DNA from: Pelagibacteraceae bacterium
GTDB taxonomy: Bacteria > Pseudomonadota > Alphaproteobacteria > Pelagibacterales > Pelagibacteraceae
Assembly: GCA_022763425.1 (NCBI GenBank)
Contig: JALEGD010000001.1
Location: 372,001 to 436,000 of the forward strand
DNA: 64,000 bases
Direction of reading: 5' to 3'
Part shown: piece after piece, positions 36,952 to 46,353 of the stretch
Layout of the letters: the number at the start of each line of letters is the position of its first letter
How positions within the stretch are numbered: position 1 is the stretch's first letter
The notes under the pieces: generated by a model
What the model was told of the DNA's origin: nothing
Databases searched by the model: none
What the model saw: only the letters and a program-made list of their open reading frames with translations
Program-made: the position numbers and the translations under genes

Positions 36952-38208
36952 ATGAAAAAAATTGTTATTCAAGGAGGAGCAAAGCTTCATGGATCAATTA
37001 ATATTTCAGGATCTAAAAATGCAAGTCTACCAATACTAGCAGCAACATTATTAATAGATGAAAAAATAATTTTAAATAATGTTCCAATTGTTAAAGATAT
37101 ATTGACTATGGTTAATCTTTTGGAAACATTAGGCAAAAAAGTTAAAGTAAAAAGAAATACATTAGAAATAACTTCAAAAAATAAAAAAAATTATGTAGCC
37201 AAATATGAGCTAGTTAAAACAATGCGAGCAGGCATTTTGGTTATCGGGCCACTATTAGCTAAATATGATAAAGCAAAAGTTTCTTTGCCAGGTGGTTGCG
37301 CAATTGGAGCAAGACCAGTTGATATACATTTAGATTTTTTGTCTAAGTGTGGATATCAAAATAAAATTTCAAAAGGTTATGTTATTTCTAATAGGCAATC
37401 TATTAAAAATAAAATTTCATATAAATTTAAGAAAATATCTGTAGGAGCAACTGAGACTGCTATTTTGAATTGCTGTTTATCGAATAAAGAAGTTGAATTA
37501 AAAAATATTGCAATAGAACCAGAGATAATTGATCTGATTAATTTTTTAAATAAATCAGGTGCCAATATCAAATTTATAGCAAAAAGATCTTTATTGATTA
37601 AAGGGGTTAAGAGTTTAAATGGTGCAAAATACAGTATTATGCCAGATAGAATCGAAGCTGGAACTTATATGATAGCCTCTGGAATAACACAAAGCGCCTT
37701 AATTTTAAATAACATTTTAATTGACCATTTAAAAAATATTATAATTGTTTTAAAAAAAATTGGATTTAAATTTATATTTATTTCAAATACGAGTTTAAAA
37801 GTTTTACCTTCAAAATTAAAACCTATTAAAATCAAAACTGTTCCATATCCTGGTTTTCCAACAGATATGCAAGCTCAGCTAATGAGTTTGCTCATTTTAA
37901 CGAAAGGAACTTCAGAAATTAAAGAGGATATTTTTGAAAATAGATTTTTGCATGTTTTGGAGCTGCAAAGGATGGGAGCCAATATTCAAATAAACAATAA
38001 TGTAGCAAAGATTACAGGTATAGATAAGCTTTCGGGAGCTGAAGTTATGGCAACAGATTTAAGAGCCTCTGTATGTTTAGTGCTAGCTGGTTTGGTAGCA
38101 AGAGGAAAAACTGTAATAAACAGGGTTTATCATCTTGAAAGAGGCTATGAAGATTTAGTAAAAAAATTAAAAAAATGTGGAGCTAAAATTAAATTTTTAA
38201 ATGCTTGA
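36952..38208 (+). CDS. murA: UDP-N-acetylglucosamine 1-carboxyvinyltransferase
   Basis: MurA commits UDP-GlcNAc to peptidoglycan. The 418 residues contain ISGSKNASLPILAA with Lys22, the loop SLPGGCAIGARPVD with reactive Cys116, and a C-terminal ATDLRASVCLVLAGLVARG. Cys at 116 rather than Asp predicts the ordinary fosfomycin-type reactive cysteine. murA-DUF2948-hisD is a conserved alphaproteobacterial order. Confidence 0.97.
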   Translation: MKKIVIQGGAKLHGSINISGSKNASLPILAATLLIDEKIILNNVPIVKDILTMVNLLETLGKKVKVKRNTLEITSKNKKNYVAKYELVKTMRAGILVIGPLLAKYDKAKVSLPGGCAIGARPVDIHLDFLSKCGYQNKISKGYVISNRQSIKNKISYKFKKISVGATETAILNCCLSNKEVELKNIAIEPEIIDLINFLNKSGANIKFIAKRSLLIKGVKSLNGAKYSIMPDRIEAGTYMIASGITQSALILNNILIDHLKNIIIVLKKIGFKFIFISNTSLKVLPSKLKPIKIKTVPYPGFPTDMQAQLMSLLILTKGTSEIKEDIFENRFLHVLELQRMGANIQINNNVAKITGIDKLSGAEVMATDLRASVCLVLAGLVARGKTVINRVYHLERGYEDLVKKLKKCGAKIKFLNA

Positions 38209-38644
38209 TAATCAAGGTTTTCTAAAACTAAAAGCTGACGACAAAAATGATCTAAAGGTATTTGCCGCCTATTTACAAGATAGTATTACAACCCCTAAAG
38301 AAATAAAATTTTTAGAAAAAAATAAAGCATTTATTTGTATATTTAATAGATTTATGTGGGAAGATGCTGAAAAGGGTATTTTTAGAGATAACAAAAGAAT
38401 TCGATCAGCATTAAAAATAAATGATGTAAGATCAGTAAAATCAAAAAATCTTAATCCTCAAGAAGAAAAAGCACTAGAATTTCTAACAATTAATGTTGAG
38501 CAGGGTGATCAAGAAAATATTAATATTAATCTTTTATTTTCAGGCAATATGACTATATCAGTAAATGTAGAGGCAATTAATGCAACGTTAGAAGATTTTT
38601 CTGATAGTTGGAAAACAAAGATTAAGCCTGTTCACAAAATTTAA
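38201..38644 (+). CDS. DUF2948 family protein
   Basis: The 147 residues match the alphaproteobacterial DUF2948 family by their position between murA and hisD and by the pattern LKADDKNDLKVFAAYLQDS and ICIFNRFMWEDAEKG. The function is unknown. It overlaps murA by eight bases and hisD by one, so it is probably translated from the same message. Confidence 0.85.
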   Translation: MLDNQGFLKLKADDKNDLKVFAAYLQDSITTPKEIKFLEKNKAFICIFNRFMWEDAEKGIFRDNKRIRSALKINDVRSVKSKNLNPQEEKALEFLTINVEQGDQENININLLFSGNMTISVNVEAINATLEDFSDSWKTKIKPVHKI

Positions 38645-39933
38645 TGAAAATATTAAATACAAAAAATAAACTATTTAAAAAAAATTTTGATTTAGTTCTT
38701 GGTTCTAAAAGAATTCAGTCAAATAATAGTCAAAAAATAGTAAAAAAAATTATTAGCGATATCAAAAAAAATGGCGATTTAGCTTTAATTAAATATACCA
38801 AAAGGTTTGATAAGGTAAATTTTAGTCCATCAAAAATTAAATTAGATGACAAGTTAATTAGCAAAAAGATCAAAAAATTAGATATGAAAGTTAAGAAGTC
38901 TATTGATCTGGCTTTTAACAGAATTACAAAATTTCATAAAAAACAAGTGTACAAAGGTTTTAAGTTCAAAGATAAATTAGGTAATCAATTAGGTTACAAA
39001 ATCTTACCTTTAGACAAAGTTGGAGTTTATGTACCTGGCGGAACGGCAAGCTATCCGAGCACATTATTAATGAATTCGATTCCAGCAATGGTTGCTGGTG
39101 TTAAAAATATATATTGTGTAATGCCAACTCCTAAAGGTGAAATAAATGCTGGCGTATTATACGCAGCAAAAAAATGTAAAATAAAATCAATTTTCAGGAT
39201 AGGTGGTGCGCAGGCAGTTGCCGCCTTAACATACGGTACAAAAAATGTTCCTAAGGTTGATAAGATTGTTGGGCCTGGAAATATATTTGTAGCTACAGCA
39301 AAAAAAGAAGTTTTTGGAACTGTTGGTATTGATATGGTTGCCGGACCATCAGAAATAACTGTAATTGCGGATGATCGTAATAGAGCAGACTGGACTGCTG
39401 TCGATTTATTATCGCAAGCAGAACATGATGTTTTATCTCAATCAATTTTATTAACCACAAGTGAAAAATTTGCAAAACAGGTTTCTTTAGAAGTTAAAAA
39501 AATATTAAAAACTTTACCTAGAAAAAAAATTGCATCTAAAAGTATTAAAAATTATGGCTGTATAGTTGTGTGTAAAAATAAAAAAGAATTAGTAGATTTT
39601 GCAAATATTATTGCACCTGAGCACCTTGAAATTAAAATTAAAGGTTCTGAAAAATTGGAAAAACAAATTAAAAATGCAGGCTCTATATTCTTAGGTGAAT
39701 TTAGCCCTGAAGCTATTGGAGATTATTTAGCTGGACCAAATCATGTATTACCAACATCTGGATCTGCAAGATTTGCCTCGGGTTTATCTGTTAATGATTT
39801 TTTAAAAAGAACATCTTTAATAAAGTGCACCAAAAGAGGTATTGAAAAGATTGGTCAAATGGCTATAAATCTCGCAAACTATGAAGGCTTGCATGCACAT
39901 GCGATGTCAGTAAGCAAAAGGATAAAAAATTAA
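38644..39933 (+). CDS. hisD: Histidinol dehydrogenase
   Basis: HisD carries out the last two oxidations of histidine synthesis. The 429 residues show [23 protein letters not shown], the zinc/substrate region [23 protein letters not shown] and APEHLEI, and a C-terminal FLKRTS...[12 protein letters not shown]. The length is normal. It is away from the hisS-hisZ-hisG cluster by about 1 kb. Confidence 0.97.
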   Translation: MKILNTKNKLFKKNFDLVLGSKRIQSNNSQKIVKKIISDIKKNGDLALIKYTKRFDKVNFSPSKIKLDDKLISKKIKKLDMKVKKSIDLAFNRITKFHKKQVYKGFKFKDKLGNQLGYKILPLDKVGVYVPGGTASYPSTLLMNSIPAMVAGVKNIYCVMPTPKGEINAGVLYAAKKCKIKSIFRIGGAQAVAALTYGTKNVPKVDKIVGPGNIFVATAKKEVFGTVGIDMVAGPSEITVIADDRNRADWTAVDLLSQAEHDVLSQSILLTTSEKFAKQVSLEVKKILKTLPRKKIASKSIKNYGCIVVCKNKKELVDFANIIAPEHLEIKIKGSEKLEKQIKNAGSIFLGEFSPEAIGDYLAGPNHVLPTSGSARFASGLSVNDFLKRTSLIKCTKRGIEKIGQMAINLANYEGLHAHAMSVSKRIKN

Positions 39934-40151
39934 TGGCAAAAGAAGAAATGATCGAATTTAAAGGCAAGGTAACTGAATTGTTACCGAACGCTACATTTCG
40001 GGTAAAACTGGAAAATGATCATGAGATTTTGGCCCATACTTCAGGAAAACTGAGAAAGAATAGAATTAGAGTATTAGCAGGCGATACAGTTTTGGTTGAA
40101 GTAACTCCTTATGATTTAACCAAAGGCAGAATAACTTTTAGACTTAAATAA
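39933..40151 (+). CDS. infA: Translation initiation factor IF-1
   Basis: The 72-residue OB-fold protein has the standard sequence [41 protein letters not shown] and a final GRITFRLK. It occupies the ribosomal A site during initiation. It shares one base with the hisD stop. Confidence 0.98.
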   Translation: MAKEEMIEFKGKVTELLPNATFRVKLENDHEILAHTSGKLRKNRIRVLAGDTVLVEVTPYDLTKGRITFRLK

Positions 40152-40159
40152 CAGTCTAG

Positions 40160-40726
40160 ATGTCTAAATTAATATTAGCAAGCGCATCTCCAAGGCGATT
40201 GGAATTACTCAAAAGTACTAATATTTTTCCTGATATTGTTGAACCTGCAAACATTGACGAGACTATAAAAAAAAAAGAAAAATCTAAGTTTTACTTAAAA
40301 AGAATTTGCTTTGAAAAAGCTTTGAGTGTTCAAAAAAAATATAAACAAGACATAATACTTTCGGCAGATACGGTAGTTACAATAAATCAAAAAATTTTTG
40401 GCAAGCCATCCGGTAAAGAAGACGCAATTAAAACCTTGAAATATTTATCAGGTAGAAATCATAATGTCAGTACTGGTGTTTGCGTTTTGTATAAAAATAA
40501 TAAGAAAATTAAAATTATAGACACTAAAATAAAATTCAAAAAACTTCATAATGATGAAATAGATCAATATATAAAAACGAATGAATGGACTGATAAAGCA
40601 GGTTCATATGCTATCCAAGGGTATGCAGAGAGATTTGTTATTAAAATAAACGGATCATATTCAAATGTTGTTGGTTTGCCACTCTACGCAACAGTTAATT
40701 TACTAAAAAGTATAAAGAATTTTTAA
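40160..40726 (+). CDS. maf: Maf-family nucleoside triphosphate pyrophosphatase
   Basis: The 188 residues start with the signature ILASASPRRLELL (about 4-16), followed by SADTVVTINQKIFGKP and the GSYAIQGYAERFV motif. Such proteins hydrolyse dTTP/UTP or modified nucleotides. infA-maf adjacency is normal in alphaproteobacteria. Confidence 0.93.
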   Translation: MSKLILASASPRRLELLKSTNIFPDIVEPANIDETIKKKEKSKFYLKRICFEKALSVQKKYKQDIILSADTVVTINQKIFGKPSGKEDAIKTLKYLSGRNHNVSTGVCVLYKNNKKIKIIDTKIKFKKLHNDEIDQYIKTNEWTDKAGSYAIQGYAERFVIKINGSYSNVVGLPLYATVNLLKSIKNF

Positions 40727-40765
40727 TTGATTATTTAATCATTATATGAAAAAAGCCTTTTTGTT

Positions 40766-40841
40766 GGTCTCGTAGCTCAGTTGGTAGAGCAGAGCCCTGA
40801 AAAGGCTTGTGTCGCTGGTTCAATTCCAGCCGAGACCACCA
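40766..40841 (+). tRNA. tRNA-Phe(GAA)
   Basis: The acceptor arms GGTCTCG/CGAGACC pair, with discriminator A and encoded CCA. The anticodon loop CTGAAAA gives GAA, with stem GAGCC/GGCTT. The T loop is TTCAATT. It lies just upstream of the histidine leader region. Confidence 0.96.
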
Positions 40842-40849
40842 TTTAGAAC

Positions 40850-40878
40850 TTGAAATTTTATTTTAAATAAGTACTAAA
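40850..40878 (+). promoter_or_regulatory. Candidate promoter of the histidine cluster
   Basis: TTGAAA (40850-40855) is five of six to the -35 consensus; a weak -10-like TACTAA lies about 16 bases further on. It would start transcription just before the histidine-rich leader ORF. In this AT-rich DNA the match is only suggestive, and readthrough from tRNA-Phe is an alternative. Confidence 0.3.
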
Positions 40879-40885
40879 CAGATCA

Positions 40886-40951
40886 ATGAAAAATATAGTT
40901 TTAAATCATACACACCATCACACACATGCTAAGCATGGGCTTGGCAATTAA
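40886..40951 (+). CDS. Histidine-rich leader peptide (21 aa) upstream of tRNA-His-hisS
   Basis: ATG to TAA encodes 21 residues whose C-terminal part reads NHTHHHTHAKHGLGN: six His among ten consecutive codons, using both CAT and CAC. It is 42 bases upstream of tRNA-His, hisS, hisZ and hisG. E. coli HisL likewise has a His run before the his operon, so a sensing role is the natural reading. Two mutually exclusive small hairpins overlap its 3' half: CATGC/GCATG (40925-40937) and GCTAAGC/GCTTGGC (40928-40945). Neither is followed by a T run, and there is no strong ribosome-binding site. The peptide is visible; its regulation is inferred. Confidence 0.65.
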   Translation: MKNIVLNHTHHHTHAKHGLGN

Positions 40952-40993
40952 TTATATATTTAACAAAAAAAAAATAATATAAACTTAACAAAT

Positions 40994-41070
40994 GCAGCTG
41001 TAGCTCAGTTAGTTAGAGCGCCTGTCTGTGGAACAGGAGGTCGTTGGTGCAACTCCAACCAGCTGTACCA
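40994..41070 (+). tRNA. tRNA-His(GTG), no encoded G-1
   Basis: The structure reads GCAGCTG-TA-GCTC...GAGC-G-CCTGT-CTGTGGA-ACAGG, anticodon GTG, then T arm GTTGG-TGCAACT-CCAAC, acceptor CAGCTGT, discriminator A73 and encoded CCA. Base G1 faces U72, the base before it is T (so G-1 is not encoded), and the discriminator is A rather than C. Loss of G-1 with A73 is known from a large alphaproteobacterial group. The T loop has G at position 55 where U is nearly universal. hisS starts five bases after the CCA. Confidence 0.95.
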
Positions 41071-41075
41071 AAAAA

Positions 41076-42500
41076 ATGAATAAAAAAATAAGTAAGCCAC
41101 CCATAGATTTACCTGGCGGCTTTATCGATAGAAAAGAAAAAGAACTGGTTATAAGAGATTTCTTAATTAAACAGATTAAGGAAGTTATGACCAAGTATGG
41201 TTTTGAGTTTCTTGAAACACCAAGTTTTGAATATACCGAAAGCTTAGGGAAATTTTTACCAGATAAAGACAGACCATCAGAAGGAGTATTTTCATTTGAG
41301 GATGGAAAAAAATGGTTATCTTTAAGATATGATTTGACAGCACCACTTGCGAGATTTACTGCAAAGAATTTTGATAATCTCTCACGTCCATTCAAGAGAT
41401 ATCAATTGGGTACAGTATGGAGAAATGAAAAACCAGGGCCAGGACGTTTTAGGGAATTTTTACAATTTGATGCTGATTATGTTGGAACAAATAATTTATT
41501 AGCTGATAGTGAATTATGCGTCTTGATCTCAGAAATATTAGAAAAATGTGGTCTAGCGAATAATGAATTTAGTATTAAAATTTCAAATCGAAAGTTATCA
41601 AAAGGTTTACTAGAAGAGCTTGATATTAAAGATCAAAATCAACAGTCTATATCACTAAGAGCAATTGATAAGTTAGATAGAGTCGGCGTTGATGGTGTTA
41701 AATTATTATTAGGAAAAGGTAGAAAAGATAAATCAGGTGATTTTACTGAAGGTGCAAAATTAGAAGTAAAACAAATAGATAAAATTGTAGAATTTTTAAA
41801 TTCAAAAGGGATAGATCAATTAGAGCAAATTGGATGTAAAAATAAATTATTCCAAGAAGGTATTAGCGAATTAAAACAAATAGTTAAAAACTTTGAGTTT
41901 TTTGAATTTAACAATTTTAAAATTGACCCAGCTGTGGTCCGAGGTCTTGAATACTATACTGGACCAATTTTTGAAGCAGAACTTACTTTCAAAGTTAAAA
42001 ATGAAAAAGGAATAGATATTGAATTTGGCTCTATTGGTGGTGGCGGAAGATATGACGACCTTGTAAAAAGATTTAAAAATCAAGATTGTCCAGCTACTGG
42101 AATTTCTATTGGTCTTGACCGTTTATTATATGCATTAAATCAAAAGAATATCTTTAATTTCAGTCAAAAAAATCCTGTTTTAATTTGTGTGCTAGATAAA
42201 AAATATATGGATTATTATTTTAAAATCTTAAATTTATTAAGATCTAATAATATTAATTCTGAAATTTATTCTGGGTCTTCGAATTTCAAAGCTCAATTAA
42301 AATATGCAGATAAGCGAAATTGCAAATATGTGGTTATTTGTGGTGATGATGAAGTTTCAAAAGAGTTAGTAACGTTAAAAAATCTGGTAATAGGTAGCAA
42401 AGTATCTGAAGATATTAAATCTAGGGAAGATTGGACACAATCCAAAGATGCACAAAAGACTTTTGCGCTGTCTGATTTATTAAAAGAGATAAAAAAATAG
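41076..42500 (+). CDS. hisS: Histidyl-tRNA synthetase
   Basis: I start at ATG 41076 (MNKKISKPPIDLPGGF, 474 residues); a longer frame would begin inside tRNA-His. The class-II core shows LSLRYDLTAPLARF, motif 2 FKRYQLGTVWRNEKPGPGRFREFLQFD (residues about 106-132), and the His-specific VVRGLEYYTG. The C-terminal anticodon-binding domain follows after about 375. Motif 2 differs from the usual bacterial form (RHERPQKGRYRQFHQ in E. coli), in keeping with the altered tRNA-His next to it. It is probably co-transcribed with the tRNA and with hisZ, two bases downstream. Confidence 0.95.
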   Translation: MNKKISKPPIDLPGGFIDRKEKELVIRDFLIKQIKEVMTKYGFEFLETPSFEYTESLGKFLPDKDRPSEGVFSFEDGKKWLSLRYDLTAPLARFTAKNFDNLSRPFKRYQLGTVWRNEKPGPGRFREFLQFDADYVGTNNLLADSELCVLISEILEKCGLANNEFSIKISNRKLSKGLLEELDIKDQNQQSISLRAIDKLDRVGVDGVKLLLGKGRKDKSGDFTEGAKLEVKQIDKIVEFLNSKGIDQLEQIGCKNKLFQEGISELKQIVKNFEFFEFNNFKIDPAVVRGLEYYTGPIFEAELTFKVKNEKGIDIEFGSIGGGGRYDDLVKRFKNQDCPATGISIGLDRLLYALNQKNIFNFSQKNPVLICVLDKKYMDYYFKILNLLRSNNINSEIYSGSSNFKAQLKYADKRNCKYVVICGDDEVSKELVTLKNLVIGSKVSEDIKSREDWTQSKDAQKTFALSDLLKEIKK

Positions 42501-42502
42501 GC

Positions 42503-43567
42503 ATGTCAAAAGCTTTAATAAATAAAAAAAATAAAGAAAACATTTCAAAAAAAATATTAAATATTTTTAAAAAGAAAGGTTTTAATTTTATAGATCTAGA
42601 TATTTTAATTGATACCGATCTTCTTACTCAACGTTCCGGAGAAGCTTTTAAAAAATACGCATTAAATTTCAAAGATAAGTCTGGAAAGGAAATTAGCTTG
42701 AGACCTGATTTAACAATTGCAACAGCCATTCAATATATTGAAAGTAAAAAAAAAGGGACTGAAAAACTATCTTATTTTGGATCAGCATTTAGATTGAACA
42801 AAAAGAGAGATTTAAATGTCTTTGATCAGATTGGTTGTGAAATTATTAACTCCAAATCGTCACCTGAATATTTAATTTTATCTACTATTTTATCTGTATT
42901 TCAAAAATTAAAAAAAACTGAAATCGTATTAAATGATCTTGGTTTATTTCAAGATTTAATTAATTCATTAAATTTACCTCAAAGATGGAAATTAAGATTA
43001 ATCAGACATTACTCTAGAAAAGAATATTTTGATGAACTTTTAAAACGATTAGACACTAATTATGATCTTGATAATGAAAAGATCAAAATTGATTATGATA
43101 GACTTGAAGAGCTTAAAAAAATGAACGCTGATAAAGTCATTGGTAGCAGAACTGTTAAAGAGATTATTGAGAGATTTGAAAAGAAAATAAAAGATCCACG
43201 AGATAATTTTAAAGGTAGTCGTAGTGTCAAAATTATTAAGGATTTTTTAAAATTAAAAGTTCCTTTAGGAAAATCAGGAAATGTAATTAAAAAGTTTGTA
43301 GAAAAAAATAATTTGAAAATAAAAAATATTAATCAAACTTTATCTAAATTTAATAATTTAAATAAAAGATTAGGATCAAAACAGGATATCATCTTTGATG
43401 CCAAATTTGGAAGAGAAACTCAATATTATACTGGTTTAGCTTTTTCAATTTGTAAACAGAATAAAGAGCTGGCCAGAGGGGGTGAATATAATAATTTAAT
43501 TAAAACTTTAGGAGGTAAGCAGACCCCGGCTTTTGGCGCTGCAATTAATTTAAATCAACTGATATGA
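42503..43567 (+). CDS. hisZ: ATP phosphoribosyltransferase regulatory subunit
   Basis: The 354 residues resemble a class-II synthetase catalytic core (ISLRPDLTIATAIQYIE, FGSAFRLNKKRDLNVFDQIGCEII, FGRETQYYTGLAFSIC) but lack the anticodon-binding domain and synthetase signature residues, as expected for HisZ. HisZ pairs with a short HisG to form the first, feedback-inhibited enzyme of histidine synthesis. It lies between hisS and a short hisG, with a four-base overlap onto hisG. Confidence 0.93.
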   Translation: MSKALINKKNKENISKKILNIFKKKGFNFIDLDILIDTDLLTQRSGEAFKKYALNFKDKSGKEISLRPDLTIATAIQYIESKKKGTEKLSYFGSAFRLNKKRDLNVFDQIGCEIINSKSSPEYLILSTILSVFQKLKKTEIVLNDLGLFQDLINSLNLPQRWKLRLIRHYSRKEYFDELLKRLDTNYDLDNEKIKIDYDRLEELKKMNADKVIGSRTVKEIIERFEKKIKDPRDNFKGSRSVKIIKDFLKLKVPLGKSGNVIKKFVEKNNLKIKNINQTLSKFNNLNKRLGSKQDIIFDAKFGRETQYYTGLAFSICKQNKELARGGEYNNLIKTLGGKQTPAFGAAINLNQLI

Positions 43568-44226
43568 GCAAAATAAGATTAGGATTACCCAGCAAAGGAA
43601 GATTAAAAGATGAAAGCATAAGAATATTCGCGTCAAAAAATTTAAATATTAAAAAAACAAGTTCTAGAAATTACTTCTTTAATTTTGAAGAAAGTGACAA
43701 TTTTGACGGTATTTTTTTACACGCTAGAGAAATCATTGAAAGATTAAATGATGGAACTTTAGATGCCGGGGTATCAGGTTTAGATCTTTTGATGGAACTC
43801 CCAGATGAATATCAAAATAATATTAAGATTTTGAAAAAATTAGATTTTGGTTTTGCCGATTTAGTCGTAGCTGTACCTAATGATTGGTTAGATGTTCAAA
43901 ATATTGCAGATTTAGAAGAGGTTAGTTTTGAGTTTAAAGAAAAATATAATCGAAGAATGAGAGTAGCTACAAAGTATCCAAAATTAACGGAGGATTTTCT
44001 TTTATCTAGAGGAGTAACTGAATTTAAAATAGTTGGAAGTTTGGGTGCGACAGAATCCTATCCTTTTACAGGTTCTGCAGAGTTAATAACTGATATCACT
44101 TCAACAGGCTCAACGTTAAAAGAAAATAACCTGAGAATAATTTCTGATGGAAAAATACTTAAAAGTTCAGCCTGTTTATTTGTTTCAAAAAAGTTTAAAG
44201 GAAAAGAATTAGATATTTTTAAGTAA
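43564..44226 (+). CDS. hisG: ATP phosphoribosyltransferase catalytic subunit, short form
   Basis: HisG joins ATP and PRPP, the first step of histidine synthesis. The 220 residues are the short form without the C-terminal regulatory domain, which explains the adjacent hisZ. Motifs include RLGLPSKGRLKDESI, DAGVSGLDLL, RVATKYPKLTEDF and the PRPP-binding region DITSTGSTLKENNLRII. A strong terminator follows the stop at once. Confidence 0.95.
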   Translation: MSKIRLGLPSKGRLKDESIRIFASKNLNIKKTSSRNYFFNFEESDNFDGIFLHAREIIERLNDGTLDAGVSGLDLLMELPDEYQNNIKILKKLDFGFADLVVAVPNDWLDVQNIADLEEVSFEFKEKYNRRMRVATKYPKLTEDFLLSRGVTEFKIVGSLGATESYPFTGSAELITDITSTGSTLKENNLRIISDGKILKSSACLFVSKKFKGKELDIFK

Positions 44227-44255
44227 AAAAAAGCCCGGTATAACCGGGCTTTTTT
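44227..44255. terminator. Bidirectional intrinsic terminator between hisG and groL
   Basis: A perfect 13-bp inverted repeat, AAAAAAGCCCGGT / ACCGGGCTTTTTT, with the loop ATA. The GC core and flanking A and T runs make it work on both strands, ending hisG from one side and groL from the other. Confidence 0.93.
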
Positions 44256-44270
44256 AAATTCGATTTGGAA

Positions 44271-45938
<1,668 letters not shown>

Positions 45939-45943
45939 CTAAA

Positions 45944-46237
45944 TTATTTCTTTGCAATTACTCCCATGATGTCACTTTCTTTCATGATAGAATATTCTTT
46001 TCCATCAATCTTAACTTCAGTTCCTGACCACTTTCCAAAAAGAATTTGATCACCTACTTTGACATCCATTGGCGTAATTTTTCCATCTTCTGATTTAGCT
46101 CCTGGTCCTACCGCAACTACTTTACCTTCTTGAGGTTTTTCTTTCGCAGTATCAGGAATAATAATTCCGCCAGCAGTTTTTTCTTCACTTTCTAATGATT
46201 CAACTAACACTCTATCGTGTAATGGTCTGAATTTCAT
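45944..46237 (-). CDS. groS: Co-chaperonin GroES
   Basis: The 97 residues carry the mobile loop [20 protein letters not shown] (about 16-35) and the roof and core motifs [10 protein letters not shown] and [13 protein letters not shown]. An AAGGAGA ribosome-binding site lies just upstream. It is first in the groES-groEL operon. Confidence 0.99.
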   Translation of the reverse strand: MKFRPLHDRVLVESLESEEKTAGGIIIPDTAKEKPQEGKVVAVGPGAKSEDGKITPMDVKVGDQILFGKWSGTEVKIDGKEYSIMKESDIMGVIAKK

Positions 46238-46264
46238 AGTTTTCTCCTTTAACGTTATGGCAGT

Positions 46265-46293
46265 GATATGATTATGAATCTTAAATTTTCAAG
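46265..46293 (-). promoter_or_regulatory. Candidate heat-shock (RpoH-type) promoter of groSL
   Basis: Reading on the reverse strand, CTTGAAA (46287-46293) matches the RpoH -35 exactly; about ten bases further a CATAAT/ATAATCATAT stretch could be the -10. No CIRCE element (TTAGCACTC inverted repeat) is visible, so sigma-32 control is more likely than HrcA control. Confidence 0.45.
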
Positions 46294-46353
46294 GGGTCTA
46301 TTAATCTCAGAATATGTAGTTTTTCTCAATATTCTGAAGTATATGCTTAAATA

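Noticed and set aside
40928-40965. Intrinsic terminator after the histidine leader
   Set aside because: The GCTAAGC/GCTTGGC hairpin is followed by AATTAATTATATATTT, not a T run, and both alternative hairpins lie within the leader ORF where a ribosome would cover them. I therefore do not call classical attenuation.
41028-41075. In-frame upstream extension of hisS
   Set aside because: It starts inside the folded tRNA-His gene; the ATG at 41076 gives the normal HisRS N-terminus.
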